A stretch of DNA of 64,000 nucleotides from Hirundichthys speculiger. Taxonomy: Eukaryota > Chordata > Actinopteri > Beloniformes > Exocoetidae. The notes beneath the pieces were generated by a model, which was not told the DNA's origin, made no database searches, and was given only the letters and a program-made list of their open reading frames with translations. Position 1 is the stretch's first letter. Every line of letters starts with the position of its first letter. Below, piece after piece: positions 1-11,867 of this stretch. The DNA lies in contig JAGFBZ010000684.1 of the NCBI GenBank assembly GCA_018398805.1, positions 558,001 to 622,000 of the forward strand. The letters are read 5' to 3'. The position numbers and the translations under genes are program-made.

Positions 1-2195
1 AAAAAGGAGGGAGCGTAAAAGAGAGTAAAGTGAAGAAACCGAATCCTTTGGTAAGTCAGGGGAAGGGAGCACAGTGGCTGTCTTGTCTCTGGCTTTTCAT
101 GGCCTAACCAGCTAATCAATAGCCCAGAGAAACACTATTTCAGCTGGCTCGCTGAGCTCTCTGTACAGGAGAAATACTGAGAGCGCCGACTCAGTTTCAC
201 TTTTTTTTTTTTTTCATCCAGTCTCCCCACAACATTTGATAACATTTCTCTTTTTAAAAAAATGTATTCATCTTAAACAGAGGAAGTCGTACATCTCAGC
301 CAGTGGCGAGCGTGCACCTACGCAGGAAACTGAATGGGACTTAAGTGGGAATGCAGTGAGTGGGAACAGCTGAAGTGGGTCATTGATATTGAAGAGAAAA
401 CTCTGCTGTTCAGAGAACACAGACTCCAACGTTTCCAGAGCTTGTTTAACAGAGGAAGTGACTTCAAAATGATCAGATGTGTCAAAAAAAAAAAAAATTC
501 AAACAAACTCTGGGAGTTTATTTTAGATTTTGACCCCATGTTGAAAACTGAATTTTTTTTAATGCGCGGGGTCAGCTTCACAGGAGCTGCTGGGTGTTGA
601 TGAAGTCCTCCTCTCTTGCCTTGTGGCATTCCAGCCTCTCGAGAGACGTGAGAGTGGCATCATTACTCTAAAACAAGGGTCCCATTCGGGGACGGGGGGG
701 GCTGGGGCTGTGATGTGAGGGAGGCTTAAAGTGTTGGCAGATTTAAATAGCTGCTCATATGACCCGTCATGCCTGACCTACGCTCTCTTATCACACTACA
801 CTTCCACAGATATCTTTTTTTAATTTTGTGTGTGTGTGTGTGTGCATACGTATGTGTGTAGCGAGTATGAAAGACGATTCCAGATGCTCCCAGCTGGCTG
901 TTGCCCAGTGAAGCTCGTACACCTCTGCCTGCCTAATTAGTGCGCACACACACACACACGCACGCACAGTCGACCCCTCCTCGACACTCGCGGCCCACTA
1001 TTTCTATGAGTTTGGGAGGAACAAAGGCATTTTCCCCTGTGTTTTATACAGGACACACAACCAGACAGCTAAACCAATAACCAGGGGCTTCATTTCCTCA
1101 GGAGGCTCAGGGTGAGGGCTGCTGGTGAGTCATAGTGGCATCATATCAAAGGATGCAACGCAGGCGAAAGCAATGCTACACCATAAACGCAACTGATTTG
1201 TGAACCTTTATTAAAGCGGTGGCCTGATAGTAAGAATTATTCAGCAAGAATGATCTGACAGTGCAATAAGCTTCAGGGTAGAACTGTTTTTTTCTGCCAT
1301 CTTAGCTGACTTGTGCAAACACAAGACTGTGTGAGAATGTTTCTGGAGCTTCTGAACTGTGTGTCTTTTTTTTTTTTTTTTTAAGGAAGCAAAGCAAACT
1401 GATTCAAGACGCCATATGGACAGACGTGCCTCTATGTCGGCAAAAGCACTCCCTCACGACACAACTTGTCTGACATTTCCTGGCAGCCTGTCAGCGCTGG
1501 CCTGTGTGCGATAATTTCTTCTTATGTTTTCTGTCTAACATACAACCACGTGGAGCTATCGGAGAACATTGGATGACAATATTGGCATTCCGTACTTCCA
1601 AACTAACATTACATAAGAGCAGGAATTCAAATACTGCAGGATATCAGTTTGCAAGATGTAAAAGGATAAAATGATAGCCTCAAACACTCAGGGATTCAGA
1701 GCCACAAGCAGACACTGAGTGAGGTTTGGGGCAGTGGAGCAACAGAAACAGAGTTCCCAAGGTCAGTGTTCCCAGGCAAGCCACCGATGAGGGAAGAGAG
1801 ATGGTGTGGACAGATGTCAAAAGCGATAAGCGTCAGGCCTGACAAGCTCCAGCTTGGCTATCACTTACTACTCTGAGCCTGAAGTCGGGGCCGGTGCCAA
1901 GACAATGCCAACGCCTCTCTGTGACGATCAGTGCCTCCGGAGGTTGTGCAAAATGGCTGCCGCTATGCCAATGCATTATTACGAGTCACTAGCTCTGCAG
2001 TTTTTTTTTTTTCCTCCTCAGAGGAAGTGCCATCTGTGAGTGACAGCGGGGCCTCAGCCATTTATTCTGAATGCAGTAAACAAAGTTGCCATTCTGACAT
2101 TTTTGGGGACTTGCTGCTCACATATAACAACTAGCAAGGCTGTTTGTTATAGTAGCTATTAAACTCAGTGTGATGTATATCCTTGCTACATCTCC
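1..2195. other. non-coding stretch, no gene seen
   Basis: I see no coding exon, RNA gene or recognisable transposon here. The short open frames have no start context, domain or splice signals. It holds a (TG)9 run at 827-844, a (CA)7 run at 945-958 and a poly-T run at 1366-1382. The composition is that of ordinary vertebrate intronic or intergenic DNA. Confidence 0.7.
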
Positions 2196-2396
2196 ATTTA
2201 CCTATATGCTTGTCTGGACTCTCAGTCATCCAGGTAACTGTCAAAGGTTTGAATCAAGGCAAGTGGACTTCTTTTCCTTTGTTCCTGAATATGTTTCACC
2301 TTCCATCCAGAAAGCTTCGTCAATAGTCTTTAATCTGCTGTAAGTTGTTTACCTGGTTCTGGTCACATAGGTAAAATCTGAGGGATCCAGTGAGGG

Positions 2397-2591
2397 ATGC
2401 AGATACAATACCGTGCAGATTCACTGGTGAACCAGTTTTTGTTTAAAGGGGGTGTTGGGTTGGAAATGAACCAGTGTGTTGTGTTTGGTGAAGATCCCTC
2501 TGAGTTTGTCCGACAACTCCACAAACACACAGCACAACACAGGAAAGCCAGCTCATCGGGGCAAGGTTCAGTGGTCCACCTGCATCTTAAG
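2397..2591 (+). pseudogene. Penelope-like GIY-YIG domain fragment, N-terminal piece
   Basis: The frame from 2397 runs on to 2699, but only the part up to about 2591 looks like a protein family I recognise. The stretch ending HRKASSSGQGSVVHLHLK matches the shape of the segment before the conserved GHSF part of fish Penelope-like endonuclease domains. In an intact element this domain nicks target DNA for reverse transcription. The likeness stops just after HLHLK and the next expected part is found at 3941. There is no natural start or end, so this is a fragment. Confidence 0.6.
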
Positions 2592-2801
2592 TCGGAGTCC
2601 TACAGAAACCGCCGTGCTCCGGTTTTGGAGCAGCTTTGCTCTGACCTCAAGTCCGACAGGCAGCGATTCAGAACTCAGCCCACTTGGCTGGATTCATAAG
2701 ACACAAACTTTTCCGAAGGTTTCGCAATCACGTGACTGTTGCGGGGGAGTCTGCTCGTTTACAGGCTTTTATCTTGCCATGTCTAGTTCTTTCCAGAATT
2801 A

Positions 2802-3575
2802 TACAGTGCTACCTCTACTTATAAAACTAACTGGTTCTGGAAGTAGTTTCGTAAACTGAAAATTTTGTAAGTAGAGATGCGTTTTTCATGTAAATGCCCT
2901 AATCCGTTCCAAGCCCCCCAAAATTCAAACATATTTTTTTTTTATAAAATTATATATATTACATGAAATGACATAAAAACCTGTAAGAAATACATGTTAG
3001 AACTAGAAAAGCACTCGGAGAGAGCAGACCTGCACCAAGCGCAACAATTATTGAAAATTTGAAAGTGATCCAGAATCCAGGATTTCTTCTGGATCACACC
3101 CAAAATGAAATCAGTTCTTCCTTTTCACATTTCTGACAACTCCTGAAAAATTCATTAAAATCCATCCATAACTTGTTGAGTTATCTTGAACATAGACAGA
3201 CAAACAAACAGACAAATAAACGCTGGCAAAACATAACCTCCTTGGCGGAGGTAAAAATTGTTTGTTTACCTGGGTTGCTGGGTTACGCTCATACAGACAA
3301 GGGGCCCTCCTAGCCAATGGTATGCCAGGAAGATGCTAAGCGATAGCCAATGGCAGAGCAGCTCGGATGCACTGCTTTTAAACCGAGATACAGAGCCGAC
3401 AAGTATGTTTACGTTCGCTAAACTCTGGGAGCTGCGAGTATCAGCGCGAACTCTATTTTTGCCTTTTGTATCCTGAAATTTCTTTCGTAACAAGAGGCAA
3501 TATTTTCCCGTTGAGGTGTTTCGTAACCTGAAAATTTCGTATGTAGAGACGTTTGTAAGTAGAGGTACCACTATA
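2802..3575. mobile_element. TA-flanked terminal-inverted-repeat DNA transposon (non-autonomous)
   Basis: The left end reads TA-CAGTGCTACCTCTACTTA. The right end, read on the minus strand, begins TA-TAGTGGTACCTCTACTTA. Internal parts of the arms also pair (TTTCGTAA-CTGAAAATTT on both sides). The TA duplication and short arms suit the Tc1/mariner/pogo superfamily. No transposase is present. The element sits inside the Penelope-like relic, so it is the younger of the two, and it carries an RTE-like repeat in its centre. Confidence 0.75.
3001..3253. repeat. RTE/Expander-like LINE or derived SINE 3' part
   Basis: This block contains CCATCCATAACTTGTTGAG, an ACAGACAAACAAACAGAC run and the terminal CCTCCTTGGCGGAGGTAA motif. 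I know these from the 3' ends of abundant fish RTE-type repeats. It lies inside the 2802-3575 element, giving three nested layers. The left boundary is uncertain, and family membership comes from memory of the motif. Confidence 0.5.
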
Positions 3576-3940
3576 CATTTAAAAAGGCTGAATGCTGTCA
3601 AATAAAATGTGTTTCTTCAACTTAGATCAACCCTTTCCTTGTAAGTGGTTCATATCACTTCTAAAACCTTCTGAATTTCTTCCTCACAGCCTCCACAGGT
3701 GACGTAATGTTGATGTACGAGTCTGCACCTGTTGGTGATATTTTATTTTTTAATTTCACCAGATTCTCTCAATGTGCTGTGTATAAATTGGCGCAGTCTA
3801 CCAGCAGCCAAGCACCAAAACAGACTGGACGTGCATCTGTGACGGAGAAGCTCGGGCGGGCGGTTCTGGTACAACTACTCTCATTGACTTGAATGGCGGC
3901 AATTCAAAGTGGGGGCGCAGGGCTTCCATTCCACGTCCTC

Positions 3941-4096
3941 TGGGACCTGAGCTTTGGGGGACACTCTTTTAAAGACAATAATGCACACATTTTGGATGAA
4001 GAAGACACATGGTTTGAAAGAAGAGTAAAAGTAGCCATCAAACCAACATTAAATAGAGGAAGAGGATTCAGGTTTCACCAAACACTAAACCATTAA
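3941..4096 (+). pseudogene. Penelope-like GIY-YIG domain fragment, C-terminal piece
   Basis: The frame that includes 3893-4096 encodes GHSFKDNN, then DEEDTWFERRVKVAI, then a PTLNRG motif, ending at a stop at 4094-4096. This order (GHSF, a WFERGV-like block, a P-x-LNRGGG-like block) is the conserved C-terminal end of fish Penelope-like GIY-YIG domains. It continues the protein left off at about 2591. Residues before GHSF do not fit the family, so the frame's own start at 3893 is not meaningful. Confidence 0.65.
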
Positions 4097-4361
4097 ACTT
4101 TGAATATTCTGCCCAGATGTTTCCAGTTATTCACACTTTGGTTCATGAGACCAAAACCAGCTAAATCACTAAGAGTGGACGAAAGACTAACGACCCACAG
4201 GAGTGATGGCAGTGGCACTGATTTGTACAACTTCACAGCTTATAAAATCAAACCCCCCACCAGCCCGTTTGATTTGGCAAAGCCTTCTGGGTGGAAGGTG
4301 AAAAATCTCCACAAACAAAGAACAATAAGTCCAGTTGCCTTCATTTAAACTTCTGAGAGCA

Positions 4362-7300
4362 GCATTTATCCAGGGGGGCCCATGCTACGTTACGACCATC
4401 AGTCCAAGATAAATCCTCATTTTCAAATTTGAAAGCAGGCCCAACGAAAATCCAATACAATAGGAGAGTGCTTGGTCTTGCTTTAAGCATTGGAAGTGAT
4501 GAAATAGAAAGAGGCATAGGGAAATAAATCAATACCAGGCCATTTACTATAATATTCTCAGGTCATTGATGATCTGTCAAACCATTTATTTTAGCATCTG
4601 AACTTCACACCAGGATTATTTTCCAAGGAACATTCTCTACATCCAAAACAAATAATGAATAACTCACAAATCAATACGGCGTGCTTTCCTGAGCTTACAT
4701 GCTTGGTTTGAGTTTGGGACCTAGCCCAATTGTCCTTTATTTGGTAGATATCCTTCTTTCTCCCTTTTATTTTTGTCCTGCTTTGTGTCGTGCTGAATAA
4801 TACAAAAACGTGCAGGCCTTGAAATGTGCGTGTTTGTACTGTCAGCCCTAGTGGAAATAGGATGTTTTTAGAGGATATGAAATCTCCCTTGCACCCCGTT
4901 GGCTCCATTGAGTGATAGTTTCCAAAAAGGACTGATCTTTACTGTTGAATATATCAAGGCTAAGAGGCATGAATCAAAAACATCCGGCCCCCTCAATCAG
5001 TCCCTCTCAATAGACTCCGGGTTCCTCAATAGAATGAGCGTTGGCAGTGCCACATCGATCTGGGTAAAAACCCCGCTGTTAAGCTCAACGGGGCTGAATA
5101 AAATCATGGCAGACAGACTGAAAGCTTGCCAGGGTGAGGTCAAGTGCTTTGACCCACACTGGGCGGCCGAGCCCCGGCTCTGTGAAAAACCACCACCAAA
5201 GAAATCATCTGTATCAGCAGGACCCTCGCAGAATCGCTGGAGGAGAGGTCCCGCTAAGACGTTTTGACAGTCGGGCACAGTAGCATTATGTGCAGTATTT
5301 GACGGGAGAACATAACCAGCTCTTTGTGTCGGGTTTTTCCTTTCAGCGGACTGCTCTCCAGCTAACTTGTTTAGCTTTTGAAGCAGAGCGCATGAGAAAT
5401 ATAATGGCAGGAATGAAATGGAGTACATAAGACAATATAATAAAAAAATGCCTTATTTTATTGGAGATAAAGACCTTTGGCCTTATGGTTACGGCAGAAA
5501 AAGCTTTCATTTCCTGCTTTCCTCTCACCTAGGTGAAACTGGGGCATTCCTGTCTGCCTAAATATGAACAAACGACTACCGATCGTCTCTCACTGAGCCA
5601 CTACAACATCTAACGGGCCCTCCTGGGTCACGGCCTCAGTGTCACATGCCAGTGAACAAGAAAGGAATATTGATTACCAATAAACTCATTAGGAATGAAG
5701 AGAAGGACTTTCTGCACTGACACAACAATTTGTTCCTTTCAAAACAAAAGCTTAGCAATCAGATTGCTTTCACTGATTCGGTTCACTCTTTCGCCCTTTT
5801 GAACTCATTGTTTTGCAAATTAGCAGTACCTCCATGCCACGTCAACGATTTTGACTTCAGATGCGCCAAGATATACTCGTGCCGCGCTACACAATGAAGG
5901 TGGACGTGCACCAGGTGATGAGACGACCCTTATTCTGGCAGAACTGTGTTCCTGGCTCCAGCTTCCTGCTTTGGGAGAACAGCCATAATTTCACATAATG
6001 AGCAAATGAAAACAATCCCATATCCGCCGCTCGTGTTATTCATCTGTCATCCCTGATGCTGGCTGGAAGCTGAACACTAGGTCTTCTTCCCATCCGATTT
6101 GCATTCTGTTTGTAATGTGATAGGTTGTGAGGTTGTGAAGGCGTGCAGAAAATAATTAACTTCAATTTATTCTATCATTATTATGATTTTTTTTCTTATT
6201 TTTCTGAGTCTGAACTTCATAAAATTGCTTTTACCTTCTAACATTTTCCAGGCAAGGAAAAAAACTGTATTTGTGCGCTAAGTTAGCCTTTTTTCCTGCT
6301 TTTGGACTCCCAGTTGAGGAATCCCACCTGCTGCATTTGGGAATCTTACGCGTCCAGCATATTAGTCGTTGCCCCTTCGCGCCCGCTATGGCGCCTCCAC
6401 TCTTAAGGGACTGGAAAAGGATGTGTCTGTAGATCGAGATACCAGCCGAGGAACGTGGACGACCACCGTTATCACAGCTCCGCTATTAATAAGATTAATA
6501 GGTTGTGGCCCGAGGTTCGCTGGTCTGTGTTATCACGCTTTGGGACAATCTAAAATGAAACAGTGCCGAGAATATGGCGCAGCTGCGGCAGAGGGTAAGA
6601 AAAAAAAAAAAATGCAAAGAGATGCGATGGTCCATGTTGTCAGCGTGGTCAATGGAAAATAATGACTGGCAATTTATAGTGGCCATTCGGACCTGCACTG
6701 AATGTACCGATGCGGGAGATTGAATTTTAATGTATACTTTCCATCATCTTATGCGGGCTCCTGATATTTAGGGCCCCTGCCAAGCATTACATAAATGTAT
6801 GGATGGAGGTTATCATGGAGCAATAATAAACTGGGGAATACTTGAACAACAGCTCTCTGCTTGCTCTGTTTGCTCAAGCTCGTGTTTGTGTGTTTGTGTG
6901 TGTGTGTGTGAACGTTATAGAACATTGTACAACATTAGGGTGATTTGACAGTCATCTGATTTCCACCTGCGGCCATTGTAATAGATAAACGGACAAGGGA
7001 GAGGGAGGAGGTAAGCTCGTGGGGGATGCAAATGAAGGCCACCTGCTCTGTGAGACCATGGGGAATTTTGAGGCCCATTAGTATTTATCCTCATCTGACA
7101 AAGGTCCATCTAATCTCCATTCCCTGCTAGCTCTTCTGACTGTGCTCCCCTGGTGTTAAGCGCTTGAAATGGATCCTGGGAAAACATAAATAAATCCAGA
7201 TGCAGTACGCTCCCATGGCACTTTGCTGTTTTACCATCATTTATGCTTCTATTCATGGAACGGGAGCTTTGAATGAGCGGAGAAAATGTGTGTATCAAGC
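4362..7300. other. non-coding stretch, no gene seen
   Basis: I see mostly unique sequence without coding exons or a recognisable transposon. A (TG)n run lies at 6895-6910. The blocks at about 6660-6840 and 6955-7130 are low in simple repeats and look like ordinary complex sequence; they could be conserved non-coding elements, but that needs an alignment. Confidence 0.65.
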
Positions 7301-10300
7301 TGCTTTAAATACACTTTTCTGACTATTTCTTTTTAATTTTACCAAGACACAGACTGAATTCATTCAAATATTACATCTCATGCAGTAGTTAAAATAAATC
7401 TGAATTCACTTACTGATGACACATATGGATCGAGACTTGTGGCTCCAGTGGTCATTGTAGGAAGCCCCCCCCCTCCTCTTAAAAGAAGTTTTTAAAAGTT
7501 GACTCGTGCCAAACAAATCATTATTCAATTCAATTCAACTGACCAGGGGGACAGAGGGATGGACTCATGTTCAAACGATCAACTGAACATCTGCAACTGG
7601 CTGCTAATGCACATAGAGGGAAAAAAACAACAAAACAAACCAAAAGGTGACCATGGAGGTGGATGAGAATGTTCTGGGCTCTCATTGGGGTTTTGGCTGC
7701 GTTGACTGTAGGGGGACGCTAGACTAATAGGATGGATGAGGAGTTTCATAAATAGCTGTGGGAACTCGTGTCATAGGCCACAGTAAGAGATCATGATGAA
7801 GAGACTGTCATGTAGAAGTGAGCGCAGAACAGCTCGACTAAACAGGAAAGTGGCTAGTGATGAATGTCATTCAAAAGAGCATATAAACAGCAGGTTTGCA
7901 ATGAAATACAGAAATTACAGATCAGCTGTGACTCATGCTCCCCAGTGGTTTTTATTAAACTAACTCATTAAGCTCAGACTGTATTGTCAGTTCCCTCGGC
8001 TCGGCGCACAAATACCAAATAACCACCTATAGGGCAGAAGAGGTAGAAATCAGCTGCATACAATTTTCCCTTTTACACCGAATCATTTCCTGCATTTTGC
8101 TCTTGACGTCGGGACTCTTAATGAAGACAGCGCAGCTCGCTGCTGCCTGACTTCAGCACAGCCACTCTAAAGATTTTATTTCACTGCTGCCACAGCTTGC
8201 CTTATTTCACCACGCCTTAATGAGAGTCGTTTGGAATAATAGGCTTCCATTGAACAGAGGCATCTGCATCCACACAGCTCTAAATGAGTGAGCTAATTTA
8301 CAAAGATAATCACCTCTCCTGCTGTGTTTTTATGCAGAGATGCTGTAGATTTTTACCCCTGGATTTAATGAAGTCAGAAATTACCTCCAATCCTCCGGTA
8401 AACGCTAAATGTGCCTCTAAAATCTGTCTATAAATCATAAAAGAAAATGTTATCTTCACAAACGCGGCAGTTAATGTGGGGATTTATGTCACCATCCGCA
8501 AGGCGTGAGGATATTTTTAAATCTGGAACCTTTTTTTTTTAATAAAATCTAAATTAAAGTTCTAAATATTTGATAAAAGCGACAGCCCCACATGAAATAG
8601 TCAGTCTGCTTTCCAAAAGCAGCACTAAAATATTGGCAAATTTAAACAAGTCAAATGAGGCGACTGTTTTTCCCAACTGAACAGTGAAATAATAACTTCA
8701 AATGGAAATATATGCACGGCCAAAAGTGCTAAATGTTATATTAGTTTATAATGAGAATGTCCTATACATTTGCTGCTTTATATGATTCAGATGTAAAAAA
8801 AAAAACCCCAAAATTGAATCTATTGGCTGACCATATATATTCATAATCAAACCTATCTTCCAGCAAAGAAACTGCTGACCTCACTACCTGCTTTAAAAAA
8901 AAAAAAAAAACACTTCTGTGCTACAAAGAAAACTTTAAAGAGCCTGACTGAATCATTTCATGCTGGCGTAGCGACATAAAAAGAACTACAAACATTTTAT
9001 TCATTTATTTATTTATTTATTTTGCACGTCTCCAAGAGCAAACAAGTGATATTTGTGAGGATGCCCGCATAATGACGTCCACTGGGACGTTCGGAAGCAC
9101 AATTCAAGGATGAGCTCCCTTTATAGTCCCTTTTGTCTCCCACTTTCTTCTTCTCCTTCCTTGTTTAGTCTCAGTGAAGTGCGTGAGTGTCGTCACTGAC
9201 GACACAGAAGCTGTGGTGTCACGCAGTCAAGGCAGATGGCAGATATGAAAAAAAAAAAAAAAAGGAAAAGACAGGAAGGGAGGAATCGCTTACAAACGGC
9301 ACCGGCCTTTTTGACAGAGTGAAGCTCTGTCTTGTCAGAACAAATGGGAAAGGTCACAAACTGACAGTGTAGTAATGTCCCATTCAATGAACTGCAGTCT
9401 CCTTTATTTAACTTCCCACTTTCACATCAACTAACTTGTCTTTAAAAAAAAAAAAAAAAAATGAATGTCATGCCCTTTTATTTCTGTAAAGGTTGCTCTG
9501 GAAGCGCCCACGAGCAAGGGAGACCAAGATGTTTATGACATTCCCCGTGTTTTTACGGATCAGGGTTATAGAGAGGTTGACAGTAATTTACCAACATTTA
9601 CAGTGCACCCCCCCCCCCCACTCACAGTGGCTGATGCTAAAACCTAAATTATTATTATTCAAACAGAAAAGCAGCAGAGGTGAATTCCCCGCTGCAGGGT
9701 TATGCAGGTTGGGGAAAAACCAAGCTGAGGAGCAAGACAACAATATGGCGAGCAGCTAACGCAGGACATCCGGCTCACAGCTCTTGCCGATTTGCTTATC
9801 AGAATAGACAGTCGGCACTGTTTCCAAATAACAGCAGAGGGTGGGAAGACAGGAGGGAGAGCAGGGGAAGGATGGATCGCACTGGGTTTTCATGGCAACA
9901 AAATGAACCTTCTACAGGCTGAGACACAAAGAGCCCAGTACTTTAAAACACACACACACACACTTCTTGGAATATTACTGGAATGAAAGGCAACTACGGC
10001 AAAAGGAAAATCCATTTACAATATTAAAAGCTTGAGGGGTGACAGCCAGCATCACCAGCTAAATTACCTTCCGTCTGCATATTTTTCATAGGTATTAACT
10101 GTCTTATTGAGTTAAGACAGTTTTGAAATAAAATATGTTGTAATTGACACCTTTCTTCCCACTCAAAACCTGAGGCAAGCCATCAAATATGGAGGATACT
10201 TAAAGTTAATAAGCCATTTTACAGTGAGTCTAGATTTCACTTTCAGCTGCAACCACACTGAAAAGGCTTTTCAAACGTTCCATTTCCTTGTTTTAAGTGT

Positions 10301-10526
10301 TCACTCTTTAATTCCACCCTTAATTCCTATTCCTGCTTGAAGCGAATGTGAGCGTTTGAGTCTTTGTACCCCGCGCAGCGGTCTGTCACCCAAACCCCCG
10401 AGATTCTGATGGTTTGGGTTTTGACTGTTGTCAGGTTTATCTGCTGCTTTGCAACAAATAAATAAGCGTGTGGTATTAAATCTTAGAGAATGAGGAGGGA
10501 AAGGACGGGTCCCGGCTCCCCACTTA
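7301..10526. other. non-coding stretch, no gene seen
   Basis: No gene or transposon is recognisable. Simple repeats are an ATTT run at 8996-9023, several A runs (for example 8893-8910 and 9443-9461), and (CA)n at 9949-9963. Open frames here are short and lack family features. Confidence 0.65.
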
Positions 10527-10653
10527 CAAACTCTCCTTTTTCTCACAGTCAAGTCAAGCAGGACGCGATGGTGTCCTGTTACGACGACGCCAAAACTCTC
10601 CTGGAATGTTTCTTTAGGGTGGATCAACATGAGGGAACACATGCAAGGACAAG
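10527..10653. other. exon-like island, open on both strands
   Basis: On the plus strand a pyrimidine-rich acceptor ends TTTTTCTCACAG at 10548. A 105-base stretch follows (10549-10653) with an open frame, then AAG|GTGGGT. On the minus strand the same block is also open and ends at a stronger donor, GTAAGTGG, just left of 10527. I do not recognise either peptide. It could be a real exon on one strand or a chance combination. The minus reading would agree with the proposed minus-strand gene at 19 kb, but the phase of that exon's ATG does not join to it without a stop. Confidence 0.2.
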
Positions 10654-11021
10654 GTGGGTGTAGGTAGAGGATTAAGTGTGGCAGCTTGGGTTACGGTGCT
10701 CGCCACCTGACGTGGGCTTCCCCTGAAGCGTGAGAAATTCCATGAAACATCTTTTTTATTCGGGGTTACAAAAACTTTGCACCTATGAAACGGGCACGGA
10801 TTGTCAGGCACGTCGCTGTAAATGCAAGAATGAAAATGAATGATGCTGTCTTTTGTTTTAATCTACCAGAGTGAAATGTAAAGGTGTAACACTTAAGTCT
10901 TGTGACTTGATGCTCTAAAGTTCCACAACATGGCATCTGCTGGCAGGAATGCAAATATGATATTTTTAACTATGTGCTCATGAATGTAGGATTCCAGGAG
11001 AAGAATAACTCTGCCCTCCTG
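10654..11021. other. non-coding stretch, no gene seen
   Basis: Short unique stretch between the exon-like island and a hAT relic. I see no coding signal or repeat. Confidence 0.6.
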
Positions 11022-11825
11022 TAGTGCTGGGCGGTATACCGGTTCATACCAAATACCGGTGTTTATTTTTATTATGATATGAATTTTTCATAAACTGTAA
11101 TACCGGTGAGTATGTACTGTAGCGTACACAACGTTGGGAACGCCGCGCAGGCGGAACGTAAGTGCCGCAGAACATTGTTTGACAGGGGACTATTTTGCAG
11201 TTGCACTGGAGGCACAACACGCTACTAGTTTATAGTTAAATGATGATGGCTGCAAACAGCAAAAGTCCTGAAGTGGAAGCTCCAGAACGGCAACATGAGA
11301 CTGAGGAACTTCTTCCTAAACGAGGAGCCGTGTCTGTTCTTTAGATTTAAAAAAGACGATGTCCAACAAACTACAATAATCTGCAAATGTTGCCGAGCTA
11401 AAGTCGTAGCCAGGGAGGCTACACCAGCAATCTGCTACACCACCTAAGCCGCAAACATTTGTTAAACATTTGCAAAATTTGAAAAATAAAAGGGTTCTGT
11501 ATTTTAACTGCAACTATCATGCATTCTGATTCCTTCACTTAATTAGAATCACGAGTGCTACCTCTTTGTAAATAGCATCATTTTGTGAGGCCATGCAAAC
11601 CTGTATTAATACTAGTGTAGATATGAATGTTTTTCTACAATATTCACTCCTCGTGACAGTAAAATAGGTCATTCTAAGCCAATTTACTGCAGCAATTCCT
11701 CTAAATGATCAGAAAATGTGGTTAACACCGAGTTATGCCTTAAAAAAAATATTGTGATATACTGTGAAACTGATAAAATTTTGAAAAATACCGTGATATA
11801 AATTTTTGGTCTACCGCCCAAAACC
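11022..11825 (+). mobile_element. hAT-like element relic with BED-finger exon
   Basis: The left end is TAGTGCTGGGCGGTATACC. The right end, on the minus strand, reads GGGCGGTAGACC, so the arms pair, but the last bases merge into a C-rich run and no 8-bp target duplication can be found. The subterminal parts on both sides are rich in broken ATACCGGT-like and GTGATAT-like motifs, as in many fish hAT elements. Inside lies a broken BED zinc finger. The element is non-autonomous; the catalytic core is absent. Confidence 0.7.
11240..11465 (+). pseudogene. hAT transposase N-terminal exon relic (BED finger, frameshifted)
   Basis: Three ATGs in a row start at 11240. The frame reads MAANSKSPEVEAPERQ and then LLPKRGAVSVL before a stop at 11342-11344. 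A second frame from 11331 carries FRFKKDDVQQTTIICKCC, which is the first half of a BED finger with its C-x2-C pair. A third frame from 11423 gives TSNLLHHLSRKHL, the H-x4-H half. Two frame changes therefore break one N-terminal domain. BED fingers bind transposon ends in hAT transposases. No splice donor is obvious downstream. Confidence 0.7.
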
Positions 11826-11830
11826 CCCCC

Positions 11831-11832
<2 letters not shown>

Positions 11833-11863
<31 letters not shown>
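11833..11863. repeat. 31-base poly-C run
   Basis: An uninterrupted C run, preceded by C7-AA at 11824-11832, sits at the right edge of the 11022 hAT relic and seems to have replaced its terminus. The G-rich minus strand could fold into a G-quadruplex. The exact length in an assembly of such a run is unreliable. Confidence 0.9.
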
Positions 11864-11865
<2 letters not shown>

Positions 11866-11867
11866 AT

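Larger units (their letters stand above)
2196..4361 (+). mobile_element. Penelope-like retroelement relic, interrupted by nested insertions
   Basis: Two pieces of a GIY-YIG-type C-terminal domain lie on the plus strand, at about 2397-2591 and 3941-4096. About 80 bases at 2238-2317 recur in inverted orientation at 4279-4359; both hold GGAAGGTGAAA and AAGTCCA, and roughly three quarters of positions match. Inverted terminal copies (pLTRs) are a known feature of Penelope-like elements. The two coding pieces are about 1.35 kb apart. A TA-flanked DNA transposon (2802-3575) explains 774 bases of this; 2592-2801 and 3576-3940 remain unexplained. Both coding pieces are broken, so this is a fossil. 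The family call rests on recalled resemblance to fish GIY-YIG retroelement proteins; a DIRS-like origin is less likely. Confidence 0.65.
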
